Origin: Paraburkholderia caribensis
Lineage (GTDB): Bacteria; Pseudomonadota; Gammaproteobacteria; Burkholderiales; Burkholderiaceae
Assembly: GCF_002902945.1 (NCBI RefSeq)
Contig: NZ_CP026102.1
Location: forward strand, 310,001-374,000
Reading direction: 5' to 3'
Length of the DNA stretch: 64,000 nt
The translations under genes were made by a program, and so were the position numbers. How positions within the stretch are numbered: the stretch's first letter is position 1; each line of letters starts with the position of its first letter. Under the pieces are notes generated by a model. That model did not search any database and was not told where the DNA came from. It worked only from the letters and a program-made list of their open reading frames with translations. This document shows, piece after piece, positions 16,282 through 24,638 of this stretch.

Positions 16282-17583
16282 TTACTTGTCGGAAGCCGCC
16301 CTCACGCACCTGAACCCCGCATACACATGCTGATACCGCGGCTGAAACCAGTTGCGGAACGTCGGCCTGATCATGCATTGCGCGGTGCGTGCCGAACCGC
16401 CCTTCAGCACGTAGTGCTGTCCGTCGTAGAAATTGGCCGAGTAGCCGAGATAGAACGGAAAGGCCTCGAAGCCCGGCAGCGCGTCGAATAACGACGACGT
16501 CCATTCCCACCCATTGCCGAACTGGCCTTCGACGCCAAACGCGCTGACGTTGTCGGGCGATGCATCGACGGCTTGCGGGTCCCAGCTGCGGAAATCGCAG
16601 TTGCCCGAAGCCGTGTTCGATGCGCCCAGCGCGGCGCGCTGCCATTGTGCTTCCGTGGGCAGTGCCTTGCCGGCCCAGCGCGCGTAGGCGCTCGCTTCGG
16701 CATGGCTCACATAGACGGGCCAGTCGGGCGGCAGCGCGATATCTTCGAACATCGTGCGCAAGGTCCACTGGCCATCAGCATGCTGCGACCACGTGACGGG
16801 ATGCGCGACGCCCTCGGCTTCCTTCCACGCCCAGTCCTTATCGTTCCAGTAAGCGCGATGGCGATAGCCGCCTGCGTCGATGAACTCGCGGAATTGCGCG
16901 TTGGTCACCATGTAACGGTCGATCTCGAACGCGTCGACCTGCACGCGCTGCTCGCCGAACTCGTTATCCCAGCCGAAGCGGCCATCTTCCTTCTTCATGC
17001 CGAGCACGGCTTCGCCCGCTGGCACGCGCACCATCGGCGGCGCCTGGACGTTGCGCTCATATTGCGCGGTCGAGGTGGCGCCCGGCGGCGCGGCTTTCAT
17101 CTCCAGCGGCAACTGATGCAGCATGTACGCGAGCGTTTCCGCGTGCATCAGACGGTGTTCGATGGCGACATGCATCAGTTGCTCGGGCGAGCCCGTCGCC
17201 ATGCCGCCGCGGCCGAACTCGCAGGTCGCCAGACGGCTGTCGATCTGCGCGCGCGCCTTGTTCGCGTAGTCGCGCACGACGTCGATCGAAGGCCAATCGG
17301 AAGGTTGATCGGTTGGAAAGCCGCCGTCGACGGGATCGATGCCGAACGCGAACAACCTGTCGAGTTCCGGCTCGAACGCGGGCAGCGGGCACAGGCGTTC
17401 GTCGAAGAGATTGCGGTCGAAGGCTTCGAGATGGCCGATGTAGAACACGATCCGGTGGCGTTCGCGGATCGGCCGGTCATAGAGGTATTCGGGTTTGACA
17501 ACCGAGAACAGGGCGTCGGTCACGCGGCGCGCGTCGATGAGACGTTCGGCCAGCGGGTGGTGCGGTGCGGGATCGCGGTTCAT
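16282..17583 (-). CDS. egtB: Ergothioneine biosynthesis protein EgtB (iron-dependent sulfoxide synthase)
   Basis: A 433-residue protein with an N-terminal DinB-like four-helix domain and a C-terminal formylglycine-generating-enzyme-like domain. Iron ligands expected for EgtB are visible: a histidine in YIGHLEAFDRNLF and the HxxxHxE motif in EHRLMHAETL. The C-terminal fold shows GKALPTEAQWQRAA, GNGWEWTSS and FRNWFQPRYQHVYAGFRC. EgtB joins hercynine to cysteine or gamma-glutamylcysteine with O2. A ggag site precedes the ATG. The methyltransferase EgtD, which makes hercynine and normally sits next door, is not in the window. Some EgtB-like proteins act on other histidine betaines (for example ovothiol synthase OvoA), but length and domains fit EgtB. 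Confidence 0.85.
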   Translation of the reverse strand: MNRDPAPHHPLAERLIDARRVTDALFSVVKPEYLYDRPIRERHRIVFYIGHLEAFDRNLFDERLCPLPAFEPELDRLFAFGIDPVDGGFPTDQPSDWPSIDVVRDYANKARAQIDSRLATCEFGRGGMATGSPEQLMHVAIEHRLMHAETLAYMLHQLPLEMKAAPPGATSTAQYERNVQAPPMVRVPAGEAVLGMKKEDGRFGWDNEFGEQRVQVDAFEIDRYMVTNAQFREFIDAGGYRHRAYWNDKDWAWKEAEGVAHPVTWSQHADGQWTLRTMFEDIALPPDWPVYVSHAEASAYARWAGKALPTEAQWQRAALGASNTASGNCDFRSWDPQAVDASPDNVSAFGVEGQFGNGWEWTSSLFDALPGFEAFPFYLGYSANFYDGQHYVLKGGSARTAQCMIRPTFRNWFQPRYQHVYAGFRCVRAASDK

Positions 17584-17760
17584 TCGCCGGGTCTCCTCGT
17601 GAGGACAGCAAGCATCTTTGCACGAGACGAGTGCGGGGTACCGAAGACCCGACTCTCGCCGAGAAGGATAATCTTGGACTGTACCGCAGGCGCAGGAGAC
17701 GTGCCAGGCGGATGCGCGCCGGCGTCGTGCGAGACGAAGCCGCGCGGCGGGCCTGGCGGA

Positions 17761-18552
17761 TCAGGCGTTAGACGAGGCGCCGACCTGTCGCAAGCCTTCC
17801 GGATCGACGATGTGGATCAGGCGGCCTTGTGCGTCGATCAGTCCGCGCTTTTGAAATCTTGACAGGGTGCGGCTCACCGTTTCGAGCGTCATGCCGAGGT
17901 AGCTGCCCATATCCTCGCGCGTCATCCGCAGATTGAATTCCGCCGATGAATAGCCGCGCTGGGCGTTGCGCTCGGAGATATCGAGCAGGAAGGCAGCGAC
18001 ACGCTCGTCGGCGCTCAGCGAACCGAGCACCATCATCTGCGCGGCCTCACGCACGATCTGCTCGCCCATCAGCTTGTGCAGCCGCTCCTGCATCGAGCCG
18101 ATCTCGCGGCACAGATGCTTGAGCGCCGCGTAAGGAATGATGCACACGGAGCTGTCTTCGAGCGCGACGGCGCTGCATGCGTGCTGGTCGCTACTGATGC
18201 CGTCGAGGCCGAGCGCTTCACCTGCGATCCTCAAGCCCGTGACCTGTTCGCGGCCGTCGCGATGCGCCATCACCGTCTTCAGCGATCCCGAGCGCACGGC
18301 GTAGAGGCTGTCGAACGAATCGCCCGCGCGATAGAGCGCCTCGCCGCGACGCACCGGGCGCGCCGAGCAGATCAGCGCTTCGAGCTGCGGCATTTCATTG
18401 GCAGACACGCCTTGCGGCATGCACAGATGCCGCATCGCGCACGATGAACAGCGCGCCGTGCTGCGCACGGCGCGCTGCGCGGGGGAGGCGGGGCCGCGGC
18501 GGACAGTGCGGGCAGGGGCGACAGCGGCGGTAACTGCGATGGGATTGAGCAT
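17761..18552 (-). CDS. fnr: FNR-type Crp-family oxygen-responsive regulator
   Basis: From ATG 18552 the product is 263 residues, close to FNR (250). It carries the N-terminal cysteine cluster CSSCAMRHLC and the downstream cysteine in HACSAVAL that together ligate the oxygen-labile 4Fe-4S cluster in FNR. A cyclic-nucleotide-binding fold and the FNR-type DNA-recognition helix (MTLETVSRTLSRFQKRGLI, preceded by MTREDMGSYLG) follow. An upstream in-frame start (18645) would add 31 residues without family support. A small perfect dyad (gacaa-N4-ttgtc, 18589-18602) lies in the leader. It follows the universal stress protein gene by 143 bases, a pairing often under oxygen control. Confidence 0.88.
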   Translation of the reverse strand: MLNPIAVTAAVAPARTVRRGPASPAQRAVRSTARCSSCAMRHLCMPQGVSANEMPQLEALICSARPVRRGEALYRAGDSFDSLYAVRSGSLKTVMAHRDGREQVTGLRIAGEALGLDGISSDQHACSAVALEDSSVCIIPYAALKHLCREIGSMQERLHKLMGEQIVREAAQMMVLGSLSADERVAAFLLDISERNAQRGYSSAEFNLRMTREDMGSYLGMTLETVSRTLSRFQKRGLIDAQGRLIHIVDPEGLRQVGASSNA

Positions 18553-18695
18553 GGGACCAACCGGCGTTAAAAGGTTGACAAGCAGGGTGACAACCGATTG
18601 TCCCACTCGATGCGCGCGCAACCAGGCGGCAAAATGACGCGCCACAAGGGGCCGCGCTGTTGAGCGGCGTCAGGCTTCGCTTTCGCGCGCAACGC

Positions 18696-19175
18696 TCAGG
18701 CCTTGGGTTCTTCCTCAGCTTCGCCGCCGCCCGCAGCGGACGGAATCAGCAGTACGGGCAACGTAGATTGACGCACGCAACGCTCGGCCACGCTGCCCAG
18801 AATCAGGCGCTGCACGCCGCGCCGGCCATGCGTGCCCATGATGATCAGGTCTGCGTTGAAATCGGCGGCGGCGCGCAGCACGAGCGTCGGCACGTCGTCG
18901 AGCGACGAAGCCTCGCCCACCGCGATATCGCCCGATACCCCTTGCGCGCGCATCGCCGCCGACAGTTCCGCCGTCAGTTCCTTGCCCTGCTCGACGAGAC
19001 GGTTGCGCAGGATGGACGGATCGTAGCCGGGCGCGTCGAAGTACATCGGCGTGTTTTCGACCGCATAGAACGCGCGCAGCGTCGCGCCCAGTTTGCTGGC
19101 CAGATTCAGGGCGCTGTCGAACGCGCGGCGTGACGTGTTGCTGCCGTCGACGGCAACGAGGATGCGTGTGTACAT
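18696..19175 (-). CDS. Universal stress protein (UspA family)
   Basis: The 159-residue single-domain Usp starts ILVAVDGSNTSRRAFDSAL and keeps the ATP-binding signature GTHGRRGVQRLILGSVAERCVR near the C-terminus. ATP-binding Usp proteins act in stress survival and anoxia. The start at 19175 is backed by ggagg six bases upstream; earlier in-frame Met codons are not. It lies upstream of an FNR-type regulator on the same strand. The last 12 residues are Gly/Glu-rich. No clear FNR box was found before it. Confidence 0.88.
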   Translation of the reverse strand: MYTRILVAVDGSNTSRRAFDSALNLASKLGATLRAFYAVENTPMYFDAPGYDPSILRNRLVEQGKELTAELSAAMRAQGVSGDIAVGEASSLDDVPTLVLRAAADFNADLIIMGTHGRRGVQRLILGSVAERCVRQSTLPVLLIPSAAGGGEAEEEPKA

Positions 19176-19486
19176 GAAGCCTCCGTGTCGTGGAGAGCGT
19201 CGCGCCGCCGTGTTCGGCCGGCGCGAGCCGCCTGTGAAAGCCGTATGAATGGGTCCAGATTGCGGTAGCAGCATAAATGATCGACGAAAAAGGCGCGTTT
19301 TGGTCAGCGGGAACCCAGATGTCAATCAAGGATTTGTCAAATTTTGCCGTCCGACGCGAGGTCCGTCATACTGGCGGCGTGCGCGCCACCACACGTCTTC
19401 TGCCTGGCGTGAGGCGTTATTTCAGGCGGTAGCGCGCGTTATTTGCCTTACAATTCCAGTCTATTCTGACAAGCCGTTTCTCGACG
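19176..19486. other. Divergent intergenic region between usp and a FadR-type regulator
   Basis: 311 bases without a gene, holding the promoters for the leftward universal stress protein and the rightward GntR gene. A tacaat stretch near 19449 could be a -10 element for the latter. I saw no confident operator; the ttgtcaa and tcaatcaa strings near 19322-19341 only loosely resemble FNR half-sites. Confidence 0.4.
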
Positions 19487-20176
19487 ATGAACGAGCGCAA
19501 ATCGACCGGTCTGCCGGACAAGATCTACGGCGACATCCTGAACCGCATTCTCGAAGGCGAATACAAGGAAGGCGAACGCCTGCCCACCGAGCATGCGCTC
19601 GCGGAACGCTTCGAGACGTCGCGGCCGACGGTGCGCGAGGCGCTCGCGCGGCTGCGCGCCGACGGCATCATCGTGACGCGGCACGGTTCGGGCACGACGG
19701 TGGCGCGCCGTCCGGACCCCGACGTGCGCCGTTTCGCGCCGCTGGAGACGCTCTCCGATATTCGACGCTGCTACGACTTTCGCATCGTGACGGAGTCGGG
19801 CGCCGCCGAACTGGCCGCGCAAATGGCCGAAGCCGATGACATCGCCGCGATCCAGCACGCATGGGATGAACTGGAGCGCGTGATCGAAACGCAGGGTATC
19901 GGCGCGAAGGACGACTTCGCGTTTCACCTCGCGGTTGCGCGGGCGTCGAAGAACCAGTTTTTCATCACGATGATGTCGTTCATCGAAGAGCAGATCGTTT
20001 TCAGCATGAATCTGTCGCGCAATCTGTCGCTGGTGAAGACGCTCGAACGCCAGCGGCTCGTGCAGGCCGAGCACCTGGCCGTGCTCGACGCGATCCGCAG
20101 CAAGGACGCGGCCGCAGCCGGTCAGGCGATGCGCCTGCATCTCGAGCATGCACGCGACCGGATGTTCGGCTCCTGA
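19487..20176 (+). CDS. GntR-family regulator, FadR subfamily (FCD domain)
   Basis: The 229-residue protein has a GntR winged helix (about 11-75: DILNRILEGEYKEGERLPTE, RPTVREALARLRADGII, RHGSGTTVA) and an all-helical FCD ligand domain with likely metal-ligand histidines in FAFHLAVARAS and LHLEHARDRM. FCD regulators usually respond to organic or sugar acids. The downstream gene on the same strand is an MFS exporter 102 bases away. The sugar-acid cluster it might control begins 4.5 kb away, beyond the quorum-sensing genes, so linkage is speculative. The ribosome binding site is weak. Confidence 0.85.
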   Translation: MNERKSTGLPDKIYGDILNRILEGEYKEGERLPTEHALAERFETSRPTVREALARLRADGIIVTRHGSGTTVARRPDPDVRRFAPLETLSDIRRCYDFRIVTESGAAELAAQMAEADDIAAIQHAWDELERVIETQGIGAKDDFAFHLAVARASKNQFFITMMSFIEEQIVFSMNLSRNLSLVKTLERQRLVQAEHLAVLDAIRSKDAAAAGQAMRLHLEHARDRMFGS

Positions 20177-20193
20177 CGTTTTCGCCTTGCTTG

Positions 20194-20223
20194 CCGGGCC
20201 GTCGCGCTGTGCTTGCGGCCCGG
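20194..20223 (+). terminator. Hairpin after the FadR-type gene
   Basis: Inverted repeat ccgggccg/cggcccgg with a 14-base loop, 18 bases after the stop codon. A run of T does not follow, so it may be a pause or RNA-stability structure rather than a full intrinsic terminator. Confidence 0.4.
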
Positions 20224-20278
20224 TTCCCTGTTCCCCTGATCTGAAAATGCGGCGCGCACTGCGCCGCACCGCAAAGAA

Positions 20279-21832
20279 GTGAATCCTTCCCGTCCCCTGG
20301 TTTTTCGCGACGCACTGCTGGCCATGCTTGGCATCGGTCTCGTCAACATGCTGGTCGCGCTCGATCAGACGGTGGTCAGCACGGCATTGCCGTCGATCGT
20401 CGTCGAACTGCACGGTTTCGAGTATTACGCGTGGATTGCGAGCGCCTATTTGCTTGCATCCGTGGTCACGGTGCCCGTGTTCGGGCGTCTCGGCGACTAT
20501 TTCGGCCGCAAGTATTTCGTGATCACGGCCGTGATCGTCTTCACGGTGGCGTCGGCGCTCTGCGGACTCGCTTCCAGCATGCCGTTTCTGGTGTTCGCGC
20601 GGGGCCTGCAGGGTGTGGGCGGCGGGATGATGGTCGGCACGGCATTCGCGTCGATCCCCGACCTCTTTCCCGACCCGCGCACCCGCGTGCGCTGGCAGGT
20701 AGTGCTGGCGGCCGCGTACGGAATCGGCACGGCGGCGGGGCCGTCGCTGGGCGGCTGGCTCAGCGAGCAATTCGGCTGGCGCTCGACATTCCTCGTCAAT
20801 CTGCCCGTCGGCGCGCTCGCGCTGTATTTCATCTGGGCGCATTTGCCGTACTACCGCCGCGAGCGCACGGGCGACGTGCGGATCGACTGGGCGGGCGCCG
20901 CGCTCGTCGCGCTGGTGCTGGGCGGGCTTCAGACCTTCATTGAGGCCGTGCCGAAGGACGGCGTGACCACGGGCAACCTGATACTCGCGGCGCTGGTCGT
21001 AGTGGGCGCGGCAGCGCTGCTGGCCTGCGAACGCCGCGCGACGCACCCGATCGTGCCGCTCGACCTCTTCAGGGACCCGCAGCTCGTGACACTTTTCACG
21101 CTGTCGGTACTGTCGGGTTTCGTGATGTTCTCGCTGATCTTCTTCGCGCCGCTGCTGCTGCAAGGCGGCTTCGGGCTGTCGCCGCAGCAGGCCGGCCTGC
21201 TCGCGACGCCGATTGCGGCCTGCATCGCCCTCGGCAGCATGATCAACACGCGCATCGTGATTCACATGAAGCGCCCGACGGCGATCCTGACGATCGGCTT
21301 CAGCCTGCTCGTGGCTGCGTCGGTGGGCATCGCGCTCGCCACGCCCGCGACGCCGCATCTCTATCTCGAACTGTCGATGGCGGCCGTCGGCATCGGTCTC
21401 GGTTTCATTCTCAACAATCTGAACGTGTTCGGCCAGGAGATTGCCGGCCGCGAGCGCTTCGGCATCACGACGGCGCTGCTGCAATCGACGCGCATGGTGG
21501 GCGGCATGCTCGGCACCAGCATCGTCGCGACGATCGTGAACCGGCGCTATGCATCGGGCGTGGAAGAGTCGCTGCGCGTGCTCGGCGAGACCGTCGCGTC
21601 GGCGTGGCGGCCGAAGCTCGCCGATCCGCGCATTCTCGTCGACGAAAACCTGCGCGACTCGCTGCTGATCGAGCTGAAACGCGCCGGCCTCGAAGGACCG
21701 GCGCTGTTCGACGCCGCCCGTCACGTGCTGGTGCAGTCGATCCACATCGGCGTCGTGCTGACGGGCTGCGCCGCGCTGGCCGCGGCGTTGCTCGTGCGCC
21801 GGATCGCGCACATCACGTTCCGGCGCAGCTAG
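20279..21832 (+). CDS. MFS exporter, DHA2 (14-TM, EmrB/QacA-like) family
   Basis: The 517-residue transporter has the DHA2 signature LDQTVVSTALPSIV in the first helix, motif A GRLGDYFGRKY, and motif C-like GIGTAAGPSLGGWL, with about 14 hydrophobic segments. DHA2 members export drugs, dyes or bile salts by proton antiport. The start is GTG at 20279. A compact C-terminal cytosolic stretch (about 440-490) is typical. No membrane-fusion partner gene (EmrA-like) is adjacent. Its neighbour, convergent on the minus strand, is the AHL synthase gene ending 26 bases away. Substrate unknown. Confidence 0.85.
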   Translation: MNPSRPLVFRDALLAMLGIGLVNMLVALDQTVVSTALPSIVVELHGFEYYAWIASAYLLASVVTVPVFGRLGDYFGRKYFVITAVIVFTVASALCGLASSMPFLVFARGLQGVGGGMMVGTAFASIPDLFPDPRTRVRWQVVLAAAYGIGTAAGPSLGGWLSEQFGWRSTFLVNLPVGALALYFIWAHLPYYRRERTGDVRIDWAGAALVALVLGGLQTFIEAVPKDGVTTGNLILAALVVVGAAALLACERRATHPIVPLDLFRDPQLVTLFTLSVLSGFVMFSLIFFAPLLLQGGFGLSPQQAGLLATPIAACIALGSMINTRIVIHMKRPTAILTIGFSLLVAASVGIALATPATPHLYLELSMAAVGIGLGFILNNLNVFGQEIAGRERFGITTALLQSTRMVGGMLGTSIVATIVNRRYASGVEESLRVLGETVASAWRPKLADPRILVDENLRDSLLIELKRAGLEGPALFDAARHVLVQSIHIGVVLTGCAALAAALLVRRIAHITFRRS

Positions 21833-21857
21833 TCTCCGCTCAGGCTCGAACTCAAAC

Positions 21858-22445
21858 TCAAGCCGCCACGGGCATCGGCTTGCAGACGGCGGCGCGAATC
21901 GCGTCGACGGTGATGTCGAGCGCGATCGTGCGTTCGACGCCGATCCGCACGGGCGGCCCCAAGCGCGTCACCTCGATGCCCGTACGCCGCAGCAGCCGTT
22001 CGATCGCCGTCGTCGTGACGGTCACATAGCGCGTAATACTCATCCGGTCCGCGAAAGTGACCAGTTCGTGGATCGCGTGCATCGTCAGATCTGCAAAGCC
22101 AAACGTTTGCTCGCCATCCGTTTCGATAGCAAAGCGGCTCAGTTCCCATATATGCCGTCCGACTGGCGCGTCGTGACCGTCGAGCAACTGCGGGAAAGTG
22201 TCTTTCAGCATGTTCGGGCCCTCCGTCGGCATCAGCCGCCAGCAGCCGCGCACCGCGCGGTCGGCGTCCTGGATGAGCATGTAGTACGGCCCGAGCGCGT
22301 CGTAGCCGTCGATCTCCATGCCGGCGATGGTCGGAACGTCCCATCCCATGCGATCCCGGAAGACGCGGGCGCGCAGCCGGTACATCTCGTTGATGTGGTT
22401 GTTGTCGAACTCTTGCCGTGTGCCAATCCGAATCGCCGTATGCAT
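21858..22445 (-). CDS. N-acyl-homoserine-lactone synthase (LuxI family, BraI-like)
   Basis: The 195-residue LuxI-type enzyme contains the conserved residues of the family: the R..VF..R.GW pattern (RARVFRDRMGWDVP), E-DGYDALGPYYM, a GCWRLMPT motif and the ELSRFAI motif. It makes an acyl-homoserine lactone from S-adenosylmethionine and acyl-ACP. The ATG at 22445 follows aaggag. Upstream lie a 20-bp lux box and a candidate RsaL site, and next come rsaL (divergent) and luxR. This order is that of Paraburkholderia braI-rsaL-braR and of the Pseudomonas las/ppu systems. Bra-type synthases favour 3-oxo-C14 AHL, but chain length cannot be read here. Confidence 0.92.
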   Translation of the reverse strand: MHTAIRIGTRQEFDNNHINEMYRLRARVFRDRMGWDVPTIAGMEIDGYDALGPYYMLIQDADRAVRGCWRLMPTEGPNMLKDTFPQLLDGHDAPVGRHIWELSRFAIETDGEQTFGFADLTMHAIHELVTFADRMSITRYVTVTTTAIERLLRRTGIEVTRLGPPVRIGVERTIALDITVDAIRAAVCKPMPVAA

Positions 22446-22484
22446 GGTGTGCTCCTTACGTTGGTCGCGGTACGCAGGAAACCG

Positions 22485-22499
22485 TATGCATTTCGGATA
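22485..22499 (-). promoter_or_regulatory. Candidate RsaL operator upstream of the AHL synthase gene
   Basis: tatgcatttcggata resembles the Pseudomonas RsaL consensus TATGnAAnTTnCATA at 9 of 12 defined positions. It sits between the lux box and the luxI-type start, the place RsaL occupies at the lasI promoter. Match is imperfect, so this is a proposal. Confidence 0.45.
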
Positions 22500-22507
22500 A
22501 AAAAAAC

Positions 22508-22527
22508 ACCTATTCACCTGGATAGGT
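22508..22527 (-). promoter_or_regulatory. lux box between luxI and rsaL
   Basis: A 20-bp element with acctat and ataggt ends separated by 8 bases; the dyad extends two bases further on each side (22506-22529). The acct...aggt ends and 20-bp length fit LuxR-type binding sites. It is 62 bases upstream of the luxI-type start and 60 bases upstream of rsaL, so it may activate both. Confidence 0.8.
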
Positions 22528-22587
22528 GTTCAGTCCGTCTGATGATTACAAAATTGAGATGAGGGCCAAACACAGGGAAAAACCATC

Positions 22588-22920
22588 ATGGAACTTCAGA
22601 ATCACTGGCAAGCGGGCGTTCACGCAAACGTTCAACCGACCGTGCAGAGCCGCGGCGCGGATACTTCGACAGGTGTGGACCGCGTGCTGATCATCGCGTA
22701 CCGCAAGAAAAAGAAAGAGAGCCAACGTCAATTCTGGGCGCGTTTCGGCGTAACCCAGTCGCGCGGCAGCCGCTTCGAATCGGGCGCTGAAATTCCGGCA
22801 CCCGTCTCGATCCTGCTGGGCCTCTACTTCACGAAGACGGTCACGGACGGCGATCTGGGCAGGGCGGAAAAGGTGCTCCACAACCCGGAAGCGCGTGAGT
22901 TCATCAACCTGGATCAATAA
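22588..22920 (+). CDS. rsaL: RsaL-type quorum-sensing repressor
   Basis: The 110-residue protein contains the RsaL core: ESQRQFWARFGVTQSRGSRF, ESGAEIPAPVSILLGLYF, then TVTDGDLGRAEKVL. RsaL is a small helical (HTH) DNA-binding protein that represses the AHL synthase promoter to give signal homeostasis. Here about 35 extra N-terminal residues precede the core, longer than Pseudomonas RsaL (80 aa). It is divergent from luxI and its 3' end overlaps the luxR 3' end by 17 bases. The rsaL ATG has aggga nearby. Identification rests on motif and gene order. Confidence 0.88.
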   Translation: MELQNHWQAGVHANVQPTVQSRGADTSTGVDRVLIIAYRKKKKESQRQFWARFGVTQSRGSRFESGAEIPAPVSILLGLYFTKTVTDGDLGRAEKVLHNPEAREFINLDQ

Positions 22921-23632
22921 GGCCGAGTTGCGTTGCAATCACGGCCGCCGCGCGCCGTGAGTTCACACCGAATTTCGTGCGAATGTTCTTAAGGTGGAAA
23001 TTCACCACGGCTTCCGAGCAATTAAGAATGTGCGAAATTTCCCAAGTGGACTTACCGCGTGCGGTCCATTTCAGGCATTCCTGTTCCCGCGGCGTGAGCT
23101 TCGGCACTAACGCCTGCGTGTGAGCATTCAGATGAGGCTGGCTCGTGTCGATGACGAGATCGCGCAACAGCACGAGGTTGGGCAGGACGACGTCGAGATG
23201 ACGCCAGAAGTCGTCGGTCGGATTACGGTCGTTGACGAAGCAGATCAGGCCCGATTCCTGTCTCGGCCCGTGGATAGGCAGGCTTACACCGGCGCGCAAG
23301 CCGTGCGCGCGCGCCTCCTCATACATGGCTTGCGCCGGATTCGATTCGAACAGATCCGGCGACCAGATCAGCGGCGACGACTTCGTCATGCAATGCGCGA
23401 CCGTAGGGTCGATGTGCGCGAACCCCTGGTCGTTGTAGAACTGCCGCCAGGACGGTGAATACGTGCTGCGGATGAACGCGTCTTCCAGCCGCATGCCCGG
23501 CCGCGGAAGGATGCCGACCAGCACGCGGTCGAAGCCCCAGCCCTCTGCCAGCCGGGCGACCTCGCGGAACCAGCTGACATCGTTCTCCGCTTCCAGCAAC
23601 GGCGACATCTGTTCAATAAAATGTTGCGGCAA
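22904..23632 (-). CDS. LuxR-family AHL-responsive regulator (BraR-like)
   Basis: A protein of about 242 residues with an N-terminal autoinducer-binding domain and a C-terminal LuxR HTH. AHL-pocket residues expected in LuxR/LasR are present: W in PSWRQFYNDQG, the IDPTV Asp and the W in LIWSP. The HTH reads LTPREQECLKWTARGKSTWE then VVNFHLKNIRTKFGV. As annotated it starts at a TTG (23632); an ATG at 23608 would give 234 residues and is equally plausible. It overlaps rsaL convergently. It should bind the product of the luxI-type enzyme and act at the lux box. Confidence 0.88.
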   Translation of the reverse strand: MPQHFIEQMSPLLEAENDVSWFREVARLAEGWGFDRVLVGILPRPGMRLEDAFIRSTYSPSWRQFYNDQGFAHIDPTVAHCMTKSSPLIWSPDLFESNPAQAMYEEARAHGLRAGVSLPIHGPRQESGLICFVNDRNPTDDFWRHLDVVLPNLVLLRDLVIDTSQPHLNAHTQALVPKLTPREQECLKWTARGKSTWEISHILNCSEAVVNFHLKNIRTKFGVNSRRAAAVIATQLGLIDPG

Positions 23633-24260
23633 AGTGCTATCTCTCGAGGTTCGCAGCGGAGGGGGCTATGGCCATGCCGATGCTGCGGTGACTCATGGTC
23701 TTGTTTCGCATTAATCTATCACTATATTCGCCAGCTAATACGAATTAACGTTAGAGAATTTCTCACCTGTTTCATTTATGGTTCAGAAATCAGGTGCCGC
23801 GCCGGGTGACATTTAATCTAGTTGACGCAATTCTCCAGCAAATGCCGCAAATCCGCTCCTGCCGTGCCTCACGGCCATCTGAATAAACTTTTATTCCGTA
23901 GGGTTTTACACGGCTTTGAATCGGTACTAAATACGGTTCTTATCTTGAAAAGCGGAAGAGATTACAAAACGTTTGATTCAAACCAGTCCGATACTCCGCC
24001 TGTTGTCATACGAGCATTTTTGAAAGCCCAATCTGCGCTGCAGCACGCCGCGCCTGTATTCATATGAAGAAATCAGATCCATGCACGCAGCATTACGTAG
24101 ACTAGCGATCAAAGTTGTTTGACAACATTGGCGTGGCGATGCTAACTTGCCCCGGTGATCGTCGCTCGCGAGCCGCCCATGGGCGTGTCGCCGATCGTAC
24201 GTCGATACGCTCGCAGGGCGCGTGAATCGCGGCACATCCGTTGCTGTGCAATAGGCGATC
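23633..24260. other. AT-richer intergenic region upstream of luxR
   Basis: About 630 bases without a convincing gene and visibly lower in GC than the neighbours (for example 23700-24020). Contains small palindromes such as gagaatttctc and ctaatac...gttag near the luxR promoter. Minus frames (24421-23978) give no recognisable product. It could hold the luxR promoter and regulatory sites. Confidence 0.5.
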
Positions 24261-24563
24261 GTGCGCGACGATCCTTCGCGCGACGACTGCCTGAGCCGGC
24301 CACTGAAAAGCGTGGATCGGGAAAAGGTGATATCAGAAGTGGGCGGTTTCCTTGCGCTCGTACCGCTCGAAACCTTGCGCGACGACATTTCGCTGAGGCG
24401 CGTGCTGCACGGCGTGCTCACCTTGTCGAAGCTCGCGGACAGAGGGCGGCAGCTGCCGCCGTTGCGTTCGACGCCGCCTGAACATCATGCGAAGATCGAA
24501 GCCGCGACGCTGGCTTTGCTCGACGTCGAGCGCCGTCTCGCGGAATCGTCCGCCCATTCTTGA
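24261..24563 (+). CDS. Hypothetical 100-aa protein
   Basis: The frame has coding-like base composition from about 24330 onward: VGGFLALVPLETLRDDISLR, then VLHGVLTLSKLADRG and a helical HAKIEAATLALLDVERRLAE tail. The formal start is a GTG at 24261 without a strong ribosome binding site, so the true start may be later. No family is recognised. It lies 75 bases upstream of the aldehyde dehydrogenase gene on the same strand and may be its operon leader gene. Confidence 0.45.
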   Translation: MRDDPSRDDCLSRPLKSVDREKVISEVGGFLALVPLETLRDDISLRRVLHGVLTLSKLADRGRQLPPLRSTPPEHHAKIEAATLALLDVERRLAESSAHS

Positions 24564-24638
24564 CGTCGCACTATTTGGATTTCCGGCCGCGCGACGCGAC
24601 ATGCGTTCCTGCCGCGCAGCCACCCACAGGAGCAGGAC

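Noticed and set aside
18589..18602. gacaa-N4-ttgtc dyad before the FNR-type gene, considered as FNR box
   Set aside because: An FNR site reads ttgat-N4-atcaa; this dyad differs and is short.
19448..21811. Very long minus-strand frame (787 aa) opposite the FadR-type and MFS genes
   Set aside because: Antisense shadow; the plus-strand genes have recognisable motifs.
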